Notes: generated from the sequence alone by a model not told the origin. Shown: positions 19,442 to 29,027, counted from the first letter of the stretch. The stretch is 64,000 nucleotides of DNA from Pseudomonas taiwanensis (GCF_013393345.1 NZ_QJRF01000067.1:186001-250000), one strand, 5' to 3'. Made by a program: numbers and translations.

Positions 19442-19894
19442 TCAGATGCCGCGGCAACTGGTCCAGGCGTTGGCCAGGGTACCGGTACCGGCTTTCACTC
19501 CCGCCGAATTCAGCGTCAGGGTGCCTACTCCGTTCATTGGGCCGCCGTTGATCGCGGCAGCCTCGATTGCATAGGTCGAGGCTGTCGGGGCGGGGTTGGC
19601 GACAATTGTCAGGTTAAAGTTTTTCGGCGTGCCATCAATGGGGCTCTGGCTAGCGAATATTCCTGGTGCTCCGGTGTTGGCCCCTGCAGCCCCGGCTGCC
19701 AAGTACGACCCAGTTTGCGCCCGGTGTCTTTCCAGTGCATTGGCCAGGCCGAGGAGGGCTCCCTTCGCATCCTCGCAGGCGGTACGGCGGACGTGGCCCT
19801 GATAGGCTGGGTAGGCAATGGCGGCCAAAATAGCCACCACCGCAACCGCAATCATGAGTTCAATAAGAGTAAAACCGGTGTTGGGTTGCCTCAT
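19442..19894 (-). CDS. pilE: Type IV minor pilin PilE
   Basis: A 150-aa class IVa prepilin. The leader MRQPNTG is cut before [20 protein letters not shown] (Glu5 present), processed by PilD. The variable C-terminal part has two Cys, one in the alpha-1 region and one near the end (TSCRGI). The start at 19894 gives the standard short leader; it lies four bases after the pilY1 stop, so coupled translation is likely. It is the last gene of the fimT-pilE operon. PilE joins the minor pilin tip complex that primes pilus assembly. Confidence 0.9.
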   Translation of the reverse strand: MRQPNTGFTLIELMIAVAVVAILAAIAYPAYQGHVRRTACEDAKGALLGLANALERHRAQTGSYLAAGAAGANTGAPGIFASQSPIDGTPKNFNLTIVANPAPTASTYAIEAAAINGGPMNGVGTLTLNSAGVKAGTGTLANAWTSCRGI

Positions 19895-19898
19895 AAGG

Positions 19899-22800
19899 TC
19901 AGTACTCGTCAATCCAGTAGGTCTTGCCGACTGTTACATCAGCTTCGAGGAAGTCGCATTCCGTGGCTGTACATTTGACGCCCTTGCCATTGTTGGCGCC
20001 TTCCGGGAACAGGATCACGGGTTTGGGTGGAATGCCTCCGGTAAGCAGGTTCTGCGAGCGAGTCACGTTGCCATCCGTGGTGACTAAGGCCGGGGTGGCA
20101 TCGTAGAGGTTGACACTGTACTCGCGACCCGTGCCCTGGACAGGGCGACAAGTATTGCGCGCCGTGGCAGCTGGTGAGTACGTGTTGAAGAACACCTTGC
20201 CGCCGAAAGTGGTCGCTTCGGCCAAGACTTTCTCACCGCTACTGGGCAGGCGAATGTACCAGCCGCCGGTGGTGCGTCGGAACGCTGCAGCGGCGGTAGC
20301 CGATTCGGCACTGGTGCCGGTCTGGATAAGGTTGCTGGTGGCGTCGTACAAATCGCTCTCGGTGAGAACTGTATGGTCATTCGCCGCGTTGGTGCCGGGA
20401 TTGGCAACCAGAGGGGTGCGGAATGAATAGAACCTATCCAGCGTCACTTCATTCAACGGGTGGCCTCTGTAGCCGGAGCCGATGTTCACCACCATCGTTC
20501 GTGTACCGTTGACGTTCAGGAGCGCGACATCGGGTTCGTTATAGAAACGACGGAGTTTGTTCTCCAGGTTCGTCGCATTCTCCGATCCTGTGTCGGCAGC
20601 GATGACGTTGGCGAACACACCGTCGTCAGCTCCCGCGCTGCCAGCGCCATCGCTGTTCACCGGCGTGACCAGGCCGCTGGCGTCGCTTCCATTGTTGATG
20701 AAGAAGCGCCAGATCTGGCCGCCCATATCACCAACGAAGAACTGATCCGCCTTCCCGTCGCGATCTACATCGATGACGCGCAGGCTGCTGGGGATGCTGT
20801 AGATCATTTTATTCAACTGCATCGTGTGGCCGCTGACGCTACTTGCCGACCAGATTAGTTGTCCCGTACGAGCGTTGACGATGTAGATGGAGTTCCCAAC
20901 ATCGTCGGCGGTGCGCCTGGTGACGGTGTCCTGCTTCGTGTCGTAGCCGCCTGCGAACATGATGACGTCCGTCGGTGGGTTCGAAGTGCTAGCGGCCCCA
21001 ATCTGGATGCTGGTGACCACCGGAGTCGACCATGTCTGGCCGAGGCGCTCGAAGCCGGTCGTTTCTCCGCCCTTGATGAGCCAGCGCATCTGGGGAGAGG
21101 CACGGTTAGTCACGTCGAGCGAGTAGAGGTTACGGCCGCCACGACCCATGGTTGCGAACGCGTAGACGAACTCATTGGCGTTCGGATTGGTGGCGTCGAG
21201 CTTTGCCGGTGGAACGGTTGTGGACGAGGGGTCCTTGCCGCCGAATATAACCCCGTTCTTGTTCACATCGTTTGCCCAGACGACAACGGTATTGTCCATT
21301 CCGTATAGGCGTGGCTTGACGGTGGTGGATTCCTCGTTTCGCTTGAGTGCTCTGATATTCAGTAGCAGTTGCTCTGGCATGAAGGCGAGCTGTTCCGCCC
21401 CAGTGTTGGTATTGAATGCGTGGACGAAACCTTCGTTCGTGCCTACGAAAAGAGACTGGTCCTCAACCCTGCATCCTGTGAGGGTATCGTCGGTGAAGTC
21501 GTTGTTCACACAGCCATAGGTGACCAATCGGGGAACGGAGTGCAGCGGATCACCCAATGTCCGCCGCTCGACTCCGTTGTCGTTCCCCCTGATCCAATTG
21601 ATCAGTTCGGTACGTTCGGCATCGTCGTTGGCTCGTACATTTCCTCGGGTGATGGTGGTGTTGGCAGTGTTCAGCAGATAGTTCGCCTGGTTCAGGTTCA
21701 CCGGGCTGGTAGGACTATTGCCGATGAAAGTGAATACCTTCCGATCGGCTGCAAGCGGGATCTGCTTAGCAACACCGCCCAGTTCGGTGTTGTTGCCGTC
21801 GTCCCCGGTGGTCCATACGCTGCGGGCATCGTTCACGAAGAAGCCAGTGCGAGGATCGATCGCAGCGATGTTATCCGCGTCGAGAATGATCTCGCCGGTG
21901 TTGTTAAAAATCTTGTATCGCTTCACGTTACCCGGCCAACGGTCATTCTTGGTCGGCTTGAACAGGGCGAAATACACCTCGTTCTTGTTGTTCTGCCGGT
22001 TGAACTGGTTGACCGTGGCGCCGGGGCTGACGAACGTGGTGTCGGTCGACATGACGCTCTGGATAATCTTGCTGAATGCGTTGGCCAGGCCTTGGTAGTC
22101 TTCCGCGGTATAGGTTGATTTGGTCGTGCTGTTTTCGCTGATGGGGGAAGCCATGTCTCTCAGGAAGGCTTTAACGTTCGTACTCTGAGTCGTACCACCT
22201 GCGTTCAGCGCAAAGCCGATGGTATGGGTGGTGATCGTCTGTTTGTCGGCGATGCTTCCAAGCACGTCATTGTTGTAAACCCAGTTCATGAGCGTACGAC
22301 CGCACTGTTCGCCGGAGTTTGTTGCATCACCACTGCAAGAACCGGTAAGCGCAGCGATGCTGCTTCTGGTTCCGCTGGTGTTTTCGTTGGCTTGGCCGTC
22401 GGTGAGCAGCACTAAGTGGTTGGGTTGGCAGGCGCTTGTGATGGGAGTGTCGAATGACTGGCGTTCACCGCGGTAATACTTCACCGCTTCGTCCAGCGTC
22501 GGGACTATCGGGGTGGAGTCGTTGGCCGTCATCGCTTGCACGAGCGCATTCAGGTGCTGCCTGACCGTGGCGCTGCTGGCAATCAGGTCACCGCTCGCCA
22601 CCTTGAACACCAAGCGAATGCTTTCCGTTGGCGACGTCTCGAAGCTTCGCAGCTTGAGATCGTTGTCCGCTGTAGGCGTGACGAACAGGCTTAGCGCGCT
22701 GCCAGGTGCCCAGCCACTCCGGGCGAAAATGCTTTGCAGTTCAGTCGCAATGCTGGCGTTGGTGCACGTGAAGCTATGGCCAGCGGTCCAGCCGCCACCA

Positions 22801-24689
22801 TTATTGTCGATAGTGCAGGTACTGCCAGTGGTCTTCGTTCTTCCACTCAGATCTCTGGCGTTGGTGGTGAACTGCGCAGAGCTGTTTGCCCTTTCGAAGG
22901 CGATGCTTGTACTGACACTCGGATCGCTGGTGGTTTCCTGTGGTGTCATCAGAACCTTGGCGCTAAGGACGGTAGCGCCCTGACGAATCTGCAGGTTTTC
23001 GAAGCGGGCCCCGACAAGGCTTCGCGTCATCGGGATGATTTCACCGGCGAGGTTTACGCTGCCAGCCGTATCCTCGTGACCATCGTTCTTCTGGGCGATG
23101 ACTCGCGCCTCGACGATGGGGTTGAGACAGCCGCCCGAGCCGCCGGTGTACTGGACGTTCAGCACCGGCTGCAACCCAATGCCACCGTCGATGCTTCTAG
23201 CTGTCCTGGTGCCCGTGCTTGCAGCCGTAGGCTTCAGGTAGAAGGCCATGGAGTTATTGCCACACCAACCGCTGGTGCCGCCCAGGTTCACCACCTCCTG
23301 GACAGCACTGGTGACATCTGGCCCTTCCACATAGACCGCAGGGTTGTTGTTGACCCAGGCGGGGGCGGCCCAGGTGGTCAGCGCGGAGGTAGTCGTCCTG
23401 GTCGTGAGGTCGCTGGTGTTACTGAACGCAGTCGCATCGCCTACTTTCTCGGCTCTCACCTCGAAGGTTACTGGCACGTCGCTGGAGGAGGCGGGCACGA
23501 AATCGATCCTGGCGGATTGAATGGTTGCTCCCCTGGGAATGCCGACGTTCTGGAAACGTAGGGCTCCCATTCGCGATTCGACTGCCGTGACCTGGGTCGT
23601 GTACTCGATATAGATGCGTGGTTTAGTTGTTTCCGAGCAACGGCGGGCACAGAAGCTGTAGTTGGTCGTACTGTTCGCCTTGAAGCGGATAACCAGATCA
23701 CCGATCTGGTCAGCTACTGGGTCAATCCCTTTGAGCGTATTGAGTTGGTCGGTGATTCGGAAGCGGGTGGCGGTTCCGTCTCTCCAAGTCGTAGCACTGC
23801 TGTTCACATTGTTAGGGAACGTTCTCGACGCCGTGGAAGTGCCATCGTTGGGATCGTCGGGAGTTTTGTCCTGCTCAAGTGCGAAGCCGATTGTCGGTGC
23901 CGTGCTCTGGGTGTTGGTCGGGGTGACTTCCAGCCAAGCATTGGTAATGGTGGCCGAACTGGGAAGGTTTAACCCCTTGAAGATAAAGAACGCGGTTTCC
24001 GCACCAATGTTCAGACTGTTTAATCTGTCATTGTCGCAGCGATTGCCGCTATTTCGGTTCGGAGAGGAAAGCGAGCAGGCAACTTTGTATGGGGTTCCAC
24101 GGTCAGTACCTGACTTCTCCAAGAAGGCGCCGGCATTCTCCAGAAGTGTGCTATTGGTTCCCGGTTGGTTCGTTGGCTGATTTGCCAGAATATTTCCCAT
24201 CAATAGGGAGGCGCTGTCAGCGACGGCTCGCTGGCTTGGAGTGACGTTAACCACCTGGGTCGCGTCATCGTCACTTTGAAGTATTTCTGGTTGGGATGCG
24301 ATTTGCGATATCGATGTTAGCGGTTGGTCGATATTGGTGATCGGATACACCATTCTGGTGTTGTTGTATGCACTGCGTGGGTTCAGCACCATGATTCCGG
24401 CGTTTATATTGCTCGCAGTGCTGATAATGTCTCCGAAGGCCTGTTTGAGGATGGCCATGCGCGACTTTTGGCTACCAGACGGATAACTGTCGTCCTCGTC
24501 GGTACGCCACGCCATCGAGCCTGAGTTGTCCAGGACAAACAGTACGTTCGGGCGAACGTTGCTGCCGATGGCAGGGCCGGCAAAGAATATTTCGGTGTCA
24601 TCCGCATAACTGTTGGCCGCGCTCAAGATAAGAAGGCTCGAAATAGAACTGATGAGCAGGCGGGGCAGGAAATTTTTGTGTTTATTCAT
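19899..24689 (-). CDS. pilY1: Pilus tip-associated adhesin PilY1 (extended)
   Basis: A 1596-aa PilY1 homologue, well above the 1100-1200 residues usual in P. aeruginosa. A signal peptide (about 1-29, cut after YA) precedes a von Willebrand A domain that starts with the MIDAS motif NVLFVLDNSGSMA (Asp54-x-Ser56-x-Ser58). It resumes only at about 705 with NDSTPIVPTLDEAV and LLTDGQAN. Between them (about 225-700) are three related beta-rich repeats. The C-terminal PilY1 beta-propeller (about 1040-1560) contains a calcium-loop-like DVDRDGKADQ. ATG 24689 has GGAG upstream; the longer frame to 24809 overlaps pilX. It acts at the pilus tip in assembly, adhesion and surface sensing. Confidence 0.93.
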   Translation of the reverse strand: MNKHKNFLPRLLISSISSLLILSAANSYADDTEIFFAGPAIGSNVRPNVLFVLDNSGSMAWRTDEDDSYPSGSQKSRMAILKQAFGDIISTASNINAGIMVLNPRSAYNNTRMVYPITNIDQPLTSISQIASQPEILQSDDDATQVVNVTPSQRAVADSASLLMGNILANQPTNQPGTNSTLLENAGAFLEKSGTDRGTPYKVACSLSSPNRNSGNRCDNDRLNSLNIGAETAFFIFKGLNLPSSATITNAWLEVTPTNTQSTAPTIGFALEQDKTPDDPNDGTSTASRTFPNNVNSSATTWRDGTATRFRITDQLNTLKGIDPVADQIGDLVIRFKANSTTNYSFCARRCSETTKPRIYIEYTTQVTAVESRMGALRFQNVGIPRGATIQSARIDFVPASSSDVPVTFEVRAEKVGDATAFSNTSDLTTRTTTSALTTWAAPAWVNNNPAVYVEGPDVTSAVQEVVNLGGTSGWCGNNSMAFYLKPTAASTGTRTARSIDGGIGLQPVLNVQYTGGSGGCLNPIVEARVIAQKNDGHEDTAGSVNLAGEIIPMTRSLVGARFENLQIRQGATVLSAKVLMTPQETTSDPSVSTSIAFERANSSAQFTTNARDLSGRTKTTGSTCTIDNNGGGWTAGHSFTCTNASIATELQSIFARSGWAPGSALSLFVTPTADNDLKLRSFETSPTESIRLVFKVASGDLIASSATVRQHLNALVQAMTANDSTPIVPTLDEAVKYYRGERQSFDTPITSACQPNHLVLLTDGQANENTSGTRSSIAALTGSCSGDATNSGEQCGRTLMNWVYNNDVLGSIADKQTITTHTIGFALNAGGTTQSTNVKAFLRDMASPISENSTTKSTYTAEDYQGLANAFSKIIQSVMSTDTTFVSPGATVNQFNRQNNKNEVYFALFKPTKNDRWPGNVKRYKIFNNTGEIILDADNIAAIDPRTGFFVNDARSVWTTGDDGNNTELGGVAKQIPLAADRKVFTFIGNSPTSPVNLNQANYLLNTANTTITRGNVRANDDAERTELINWIRGNDNGVERRTLGDPLHSVPRLVTYGCVNNDFTDDTLTGCRVEDQSLFVGTNEGFVHAFNTNTGAEQLAFMPEQLLLNIRALKRNEESTTVKPRLYGMDNTVVVWANDVNKNGVIFGGKDPSSTTVPPAKLDATNPNANEFVYAFATMGRGGRNLYSLDVTNRASPQMRWLIKGGETTGFERLGQTWSTPVVTSIQIGAASTSNPPTDVIMFAGGYDTKQDTVTRRTADDVGNSIYIVNARTGQLIWSASSVSGHTMQLNKMIYSIPSSLRVIDVDRDGKADQFFVGDMGGQIWRFFINNGSDASGLVTPVNSDGAGSAGADDGVFANVIAADTGSENATNLENKLRRFYNEPDVALLNVNGTRTMVVNIGSGYRGHPLNEVTLDRFYSFRTPLVANPGTNAANDHTVLTESDLYDATSNLIQTGTSAESATAAAAFRRTTGGWYIRLPSSGEKVLAEATTFGGKVFFNTYSPAATARNTCRPVQGTGREYSVNLYDATPALVTTDGNVTRSQNLLTGGIPPKPVILFPEGANNGKGVKCTATECDFLEADVTVGKTYWIDEY

Positions 24690-24708
24690 AATGGCTCCGT
24701 ATGCCGAA

Positions 24709-25179
24709 TCAGCGAATTTCGCGATCGCGGTAACCTTGGAGGTGAAGTGCGTTCGTGTTCGAGCCGTTCGTGGGAATGCTCGATGGTGTAGTACTTGCGG
24801 TATCTGCAAGGCTGGCGCGGCTTGATATGTCGTAGATGACTATTACCGGCGTGCCCGGCTTTACATCCAAGCTATAGCCATCGGCCAGATCACCTGTCGT
24901 CTGAACCCTTGTATGTGCGACCCGGCCGCTCGGATAGGTCATTGCTACAACGGTATCAGTCGGTGGTACTGCCTGAGAGTCCAGCGTGTTGACGGTGGCA
25001 GCAATTCCACTTTCCGAAGTCTGGAAAGCAATATTATTTTCCTGCGCGTTGTAAGCCATCTTTTCCTGCAATGAGGAAAGGTTTGCTGCAGAAATCGCCA
25101 GTAAAGTCAGTAGTAACAAGAGAATCAGGCTGACAAACAGCGCTACGCCTCTCTGATCTTGGATTTTTGAACTGGTCAT
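24709..25179 (-). CDS. pilX: Type IV pilus minor pilin PilX
   Basis: A 156-aa PilX. The N-terminus RGVALFVSLILLLLLTLLAI is the family hydrophobic helix, preceded by a 10-residue leader; it is followed by AANLSSLQEKMAYNAQENNIAF, close to the PilX consensus. The start ATG shares one base with the pilW stop (TAATG). PilX and PilY1 form the tip complex with PilV, PilW, PilE and FimU. The gene looks AT-richer than neighbouring housekeeping genes. Confidence 0.88.
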   Translation of the reverse strand: MTSSKIQDQRGVALFVSLILLLLLTLLAISAANLSSLQEKMAYNAQENNIAFQTSESGIAATVNTLDSQAVPPTDTVVAMTYPSGRVAHTRVQTTGDLADGYSLDVKPGTPVIVIYDISSRASLADTASTTPSSIPTNGSNTNALHLQGYRDREIR

Positions 25180-26210
25180 TAACGGTTTCTCACATCAATG
25201 ATGGCGTTGTATGCGCGTCGCAGGCGATTCTGATCTGACGTGGGAGGCGTCCAGGTGAGGTTCGTCCCGAGATTAGCAATGGGATAGCTAGCGGTGCTGG
25301 ATGTGATTGAAGGTGTGTCCGGGCTGGACATCACCAGACTAATTTGTAGTTGGCTAACCTGCGCGCGGAGTGCATCGGTCAGGCTTGATGCATTAATCCA
25401 TCTGATCTGGTTTCCGGTATTTATCCCATACAGGATCTGGAAGTTATCAACGTCAGCAATCAACGCATCATTATTCTTGTACAAAGTGGATCGGTTGTTG
25501 TTCGTGTTATCGCTACGAATGCTGTAAGACGCAGTGAGGATAGGGTGAACACGTGCTCCTTCAGCTATCCCATTGAAGCTTGGGGCAGGGCCCGCATTTC
25601 CATTTACAGTAGCTCCACTGATGCTGCTGATCGTGTAGCGCCATCGTGGTGAAGCGTTGGCCCCTAAATCAGTTGGAGCTGCGATGTTGCCAGTAAAGGT
25701 CGCAACTCGTTCGCAGTCCGTAATCAGGAATTCTTGACCGTTCCCATTATTGACCCGCAAGTTTCCATTGGTACTTGTAAAGGTAATGGACGACGACGAT
25801 ATGCTGGTCGCTCGACCGTTCACGGGAGAGGCATAGACAATTTCCACTCTGTCGCTACCAGTGTTGGCGGCTTCGCATGTCAACGTTGCTGATTGACTGC
25901 AATCCGAGGCTTGGCTGGTTATGGCGTCACGTGGAAACATTCGAAAGGAGTTGGTAATTGAGACATCCGAAGGGCTCGCACAGCCCTGATACCCGAGACG
26001 CCTGAAGTCCCTTTTCAGTATTTCTAGCGCGACTCGACTGCTTTCCTGAAGCCTGGCCATCTCGGTATTTGTCCGGCTGCTTGCTTGGGAATTGCTGAAA
26101 ATCTGGACTACCCCAAGTAGAAGAAGTGAGCTGAGCAGAATCGCTACCATCAACTCGATCAGAGAGAGGCCAGCCTGTCGACCAAAGGCAGGGGTGTGGC
26201 GAATTCTCAT
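25179..26210 (-). CDS. pilW: Type IV pilus assembly protein PilW
   Basis: A 343-aa PilW-family minor pilin. The leader up to GRQAG is followed by LSLIELMVAILLSSLLLLGV, with Glu5 present. Next comes the conserved stretch SRVALEILKRDFRRLGYQGC. ATG 26210 overlaps the pilV stop as ATGA, which also rules out the longer frame to 26237. The C-terminal 200 residues are rich in Ser, Thr and Asn and not otherwise assignable. Confidence 0.9.
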   Translation of the reverse strand: MRIRHTPAFGRQAGLSLIELMVAILLSSLLLLGVVQIFSNSQASSRTNTEMARLQESSRVALEILKRDFRRLGYQGCASPSDVSITNSFRMFPRDAITSQASDCSQSATLTCEAANTGSDRVEIVYASPVNGRATSISSSSITFTSTNGNLRVNNGNGQEFLITDCERVATFTGNIAAPTDLGANASPRWRYTISSISGATVNGNAGPAPSFNGIAEGARVHPILTASYSIRSDNTNNNRSTLYKNNDALIADVDNFQILYGINTGNQIRWINASSLTDALRAQVSQLQISLVMSSPDTPSITSSTASYPIANLGTNLTWTPPTSDQNRLRRAYNAIIDVRNR

Positions 26211-26683
26211 AGGTCGACTCTCAAGGCAAATGAGCATTGGGGAACATTGTTGACGCGCGGGCAGGACGCGGAACTATCTTCCAGCCAGATGATGGTGATG
26301 GTGTATTGGTTTCCGTTTCTGGACGCCGTACCTGTAAGTCCTGCTTGTCCCAAACTGGTAAGCCACTCCCGTACATCCAATGTGGCAGCATTGCTCAGCG
26401 AGCAGCCGTTAGAGGATGACTTGCAACCAGGGTCGCTAGGAATGGTAGTGGCCGACGTAACGACGTAATCGTTGGTGGTGGTCGCACGGGTCTTATTTAG
26501 ACGCATGCGTTCAGCGAAGTCGTAAGCCAGAGTGACTGCCTGGTTGCGTTGAAAGGAACTCTGATTGGACTTCATGCTGGTCATCATGAGCGTGGCCATG
26601 CCCAAAAGACCGATAGCCAGTACCAAAAGCGCAATCAATACCTCAATCAATGTGAAGCCACGGCACTTGATTTTCATGGGCAT
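26207..26683 (-). CDS. pilV: Type IV pilus modification protein PilV
   Basis: A 158-aa minor pilin. The leader MPMKIKCRG precedes FTLIEVLIALLVLAIGLLGM, the PilV signature. Downstream is YDFAERMRLNK, a family-like helix. GGGGGGAACGGACA precedes ATG 26683; an alternative ATG at 26677 overlaps the fimU stop as ATGA. Three Cys lie in the C-terminal domain. It is part of the minor-pilin tip complex encoded by the operon. Confidence 0.88.
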   Translation of the reverse strand: MPMKIKCRGFTLIEVLIALLVLAIGLLGMATLMMTSMKSNQSSFQRNQAVTLAYDFAERMRLNKTRATTTNDYVVTSATTIPSDPGCKSSSNGCSLSNAATLDVREWLTSLGQAGLTGTASRNGNQYTITIIWLEDSSASCPRVNNVPQCSFALRVDL

Positions 26684-27201
26684 TGTCCGTTCCCCCCGGA
26701 ACGTGCCTGGCCCGCAATATTGACGGTGACCTGGCGAGAGCTGCCTACACCGCGGCTATCACAGACCCGCAGTGATGACGTTTGGGCCGAGGTTCCGTCG
26801 GTCTGGAAATCCACGGAGGTGGCTGCGTTCGCGACCCCTCGAATAGTATTGCCGTCATTAGAGGCTGGAATGATTCGCAGGAGCTCGGCCGTTGCGGCAG
26901 ACCCATTACCGTCGATGTCACGGAAGGCGATCACACCATTCTCCCAGTCGGTCGTATTGCAGGCCTTGGGGAATGTGGCGTTGTTTGCATCGGTGCTACC
27001 GCAAACTCGGGTTAGCGTTCGAGTGGTTACAGCCTCTGACCTGGCATATTGCAGAATTCCAAGGAGGCTGTTGGTCTGAGTGGAGATGCGGCTGTTCAAG
27101 ATTGCGGTCATGAAACTCGGATAGCCGATGCTGCCGAGTATCGCAACGATGGCAACTACTACCATCAGTTCGATCAGTGTGAATCCATTTCGGGACTGCA
27201 T
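26674..27201 (-). CDS. fimU: Type IV minor pilin FimU (GspH/FimT family)
   Basis: A 175-aa prepilin with leader MQSRNG and mature FTLIELMVVVAIVAILGSIG. The GspH-type pilin domain contains LQYARSEAVTTRTLTRVCGS and the C-terminal VNIAGQARSGG. ATG 27201 gives the canonical leader; the open frame runs on to 27309 but overlaps fimT. The gap to fimT is 98 bp, long enough for its own promoter, though none is convincing. FimU links the major pilin to the tip complex. Confidence 0.87.
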   Translation of the reverse strand: MQSRNGFTLIELMVVVAIVAILGSIGYPSFMTAILNSRISTQTNSLLGILQYARSEAVTTRTLTRVCGSTDANNATFPKACNTTDWENGVIAFRDIDGNGSAATAELLRIIPASNDGNTIRGVANAATSVDFQTDGTSAQTSSLRVCDSRGVGSSRQVTVNIAGQARSGGNGQCP

Positions 27202-27299
27202 TGCGTCACATCCTGTTGGGCCCACCTGCACACTAACTTTTGGGCAGGAAAGTGCCAGTGTACTAGGACAGGCGTACAGAATCCGCGACGAATAACCAC

Positions 27300-27815
27300 T
27301 CAGTTGCACCGCGCGTTTTCAAGGGGTGCACGGGTTCTCGGACGACCTGTTACGTTGATCACAATCTGCTGGAGAGGCCGGTTTTGCCGGCATAAGGTCA
27401 ATGTGCCATTCAGGGAGTGCGTCGTTCCATCGGGCAGGAACTGGAGATAGGTTTTTCGCCTGAAGTTGACCCAGAACCAGCTATCGCTCTCGGGCAGATC
27501 TAACGAAAGCATTATGTCTTCGCCAGGGCTCTGCTGCCCATCCTTGTTCTGGTCGTGGAAGACGACGATTTGTCCGCGCCATTCGACGCTCTCTGCACAT
27601 GGGTTTCCGCCACCACATATAGCTACTACCTTGCGCTCCATCACCGCCTTGCCACGTGCATAATGCAGCGCCCCCAGCAACTGGTTAACGGCTTCGGTCT
27701 GGCGATTGCGCTCGACAGTCGAGACAAACGAAGGAAGCGCGGCGCCAAGCAGGATGCCGGCAATGAGCAGACAAAATAGAAGCTCGACCAGCGTATGGCC
27801 GTAACGTGATTTCAT
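27300..27815 (-). CDS. fimT: FimT-type GspH-family minor pilin
   Basis: A 171-aa prepilin-like protein with the short leader MKSRYG and mature HTLVELLFCLLIAGILLGAA. Position +1 is His rather than Phe, while Glu5 is kept. The GspH domain includes LHYARGKAVMERKVVAICGG and VINVTGRPRTRA, a near repeat of the FimU C-terminus. It is the first gene of the minor-pilin cluster and is divergent from thiO (60 bp between starts). FimT homologues bind DNA in some naturally competent bacteria; whether this one does is open. Confidence 0.83.
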   Translation of the reverse strand: MKSRYGHTLVELLFCLLIAGILLGAALPSFVSTVERNRQTEAVNQLLGALHYARGKAVMERKVVAICGGGNPCAESVEWRGQIVVFHDQNKDGQQSPGEDIMLSLDLPESDSWFWVNFRRKTYLQFLPDGTTHSLNGTLTLCRQNRPLQQIVINVTGRPRTRAPLENARCN

Positions 27816-27875
27816 GGTCGGCGTCCTTGCCGGGGCGGGAATGTGTGTGCGGGCAGTCTAAGGTGGGGTTTTTTG

Positions 27876-28985
27876 ATGCCAACCGATGTAGGAAAAAGCG
27901 TCGCCATTGTGGGTGGCGGTGCGATAGGACTTCTGAGCGCCCTGGAGTTGGCGCGCAATGGGCAGCAGGTTTGTCTGCTGGAGCGCGGCGACACGGGGCG
28001 CGAGTCTTCCTGGGCGGGGGGCGGTATCGTTTCTCCGCTGTACCCATGGCGATACAGCAGTGCAGTGACGGCATTGGCGCATTGGTCCCAGGACTTTTAC
28101 CCACAACTCGGTCAGCGATTACTCGCTGAAACCGGGATAGATCCTGAGGTCCACGAGACCGGCCTCTATTGGCTGGATCTGGACGACGAAGCCGAAGCCC
28201 TGGCCTGGGCCGCGCGCGAAGGGCGGCCGCTGGCGCCGGTTGACATCGCTCAGGTGCATGCCGCGGTGCCGCCGCTGGGAACGGGATTTCAGCGGGCCAT
28301 CTATATGTCCGGTGTCGCAAACGTGCGTAACCCGCGCCTGGCGCGAGCGCTGCGTGAAGCGCTGCTGCGGATGCCTAACGTGTCTGTGCAGGAACACTGC
28401 GAAGTGCATGGATTCGTTCGTCGGGACGGGCGCGTGATCGGAGTGGAAACGGCCCAGGGCGAAGTGCTGGCGGATCGGGTCGTGCTGGCAGCGGGTGCCT
28501 GGAGCGGTGAGCTGCTTGGCCTGCTCGGGCTGACGCTTCCGGTGGAGCCGGTGAAGGGGCAGATGATCCTGTTCAAGTGCGCCGCGGATTTCCTGCCGGC
28601 CATGGTGCTGGCCAAGGGGCGTTATGCGATCCCGCGCCGAGACGGTCATATCCTCGTGGGCAGCACGCTGGAGCATGCCGGCTTCGACAAGACGCCCACG
28701 GACGATGCACTGGAAAGTCTCAAAGCCTCGGCTTTCGAGCTGTTGCCGCAACTGGCTGAGGCCGAACTGGTGGGGCATTGGGCGGGGCTGCGTCCCGGCT
28801 CACCGGAAGGCATTCCCTTCATCGGCCCGGTGCCGGGGGCGGATGGGCTTTGGCTGAACTGTGGTCACTACCGCAATGGGCTGGTGCTGGCACCGGCCTC
28901 GTGCCGACTGCTGGCGGACCTGATGCTGGGGCGCGAGCCCATTATTGACCCGGCGCCGTACGCTCCCGCCGATAGATTGGCGTGA
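27876..28985 (+). CDS. thiO: Glycine oxidase ThiO
   Basis: A 369-aa FAD-dependent D-amino-acid/glycine oxidase that makes iminoglycine for the thiazole ring of thiamine. The dinucleotide-binding motif is VAIVGGGAIGLLSALELA (about 9-26). Other family blocks are AGGGIVSPLYPWRY, VLAAGAWSGELLGLLG and GLRPGSPEGIPFIGPV. The C-terminal NCGHYRNGLVLAPAS is the usual DAO ending. ATG 27876 follows AGGTGGGG. The same gene occurs here in P. aeruginosa (PA4548). Confidence 0.92.
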   Translation: MPTDVGKSVAIVGGGAIGLLSALELARNGQQVCLLERGDTGRESSWAGGGIVSPLYPWRYSSAVTALAHWSQDFYPQLGQRLLAETGIDPEVHETGLYWLDLDDEAEALAWAAREGRPLAPVDIAQVHAAVPPLGTGFQRAIYMSGVANVRNPRLARALREALLRMPNVSVQEHCEVHGFVRRDGRVIGVETAQGEVLADRVVLAAGAWSGELLGLLGLTLPVEPVKGQMILFKCAADFLPAMVLAKGRYAIPRRDGHILVGSTLEHAGFDKTPTDDALESLKASAFELLPQLAEAELVGHWAGLRPGSPEGIPFIGPVPGADGLWLNCGHYRNGLVLAPASCRLLADLMLGREPIIDPAPYAPADRLA

Positions 28986-29027
28986 GGAATCTATTCGCTG
29001 TGCTGAATTGCCAGCGAATGGCTGTTT

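Noticed and set aside
20400-24100. Several 60-270 codon plus-strand frames opposite pilY1
   Set aside because: No ribosome binding sites or recognisable proteins; pilY1 is continuous and conserved on the other strand.
27201-27299. A possible AlgR site (TTATTCGTC) upstream of fimU
   Set aside because: Only the TTCGTC core matches the CCGTTCGTC consensus, too weak to call without binding data.
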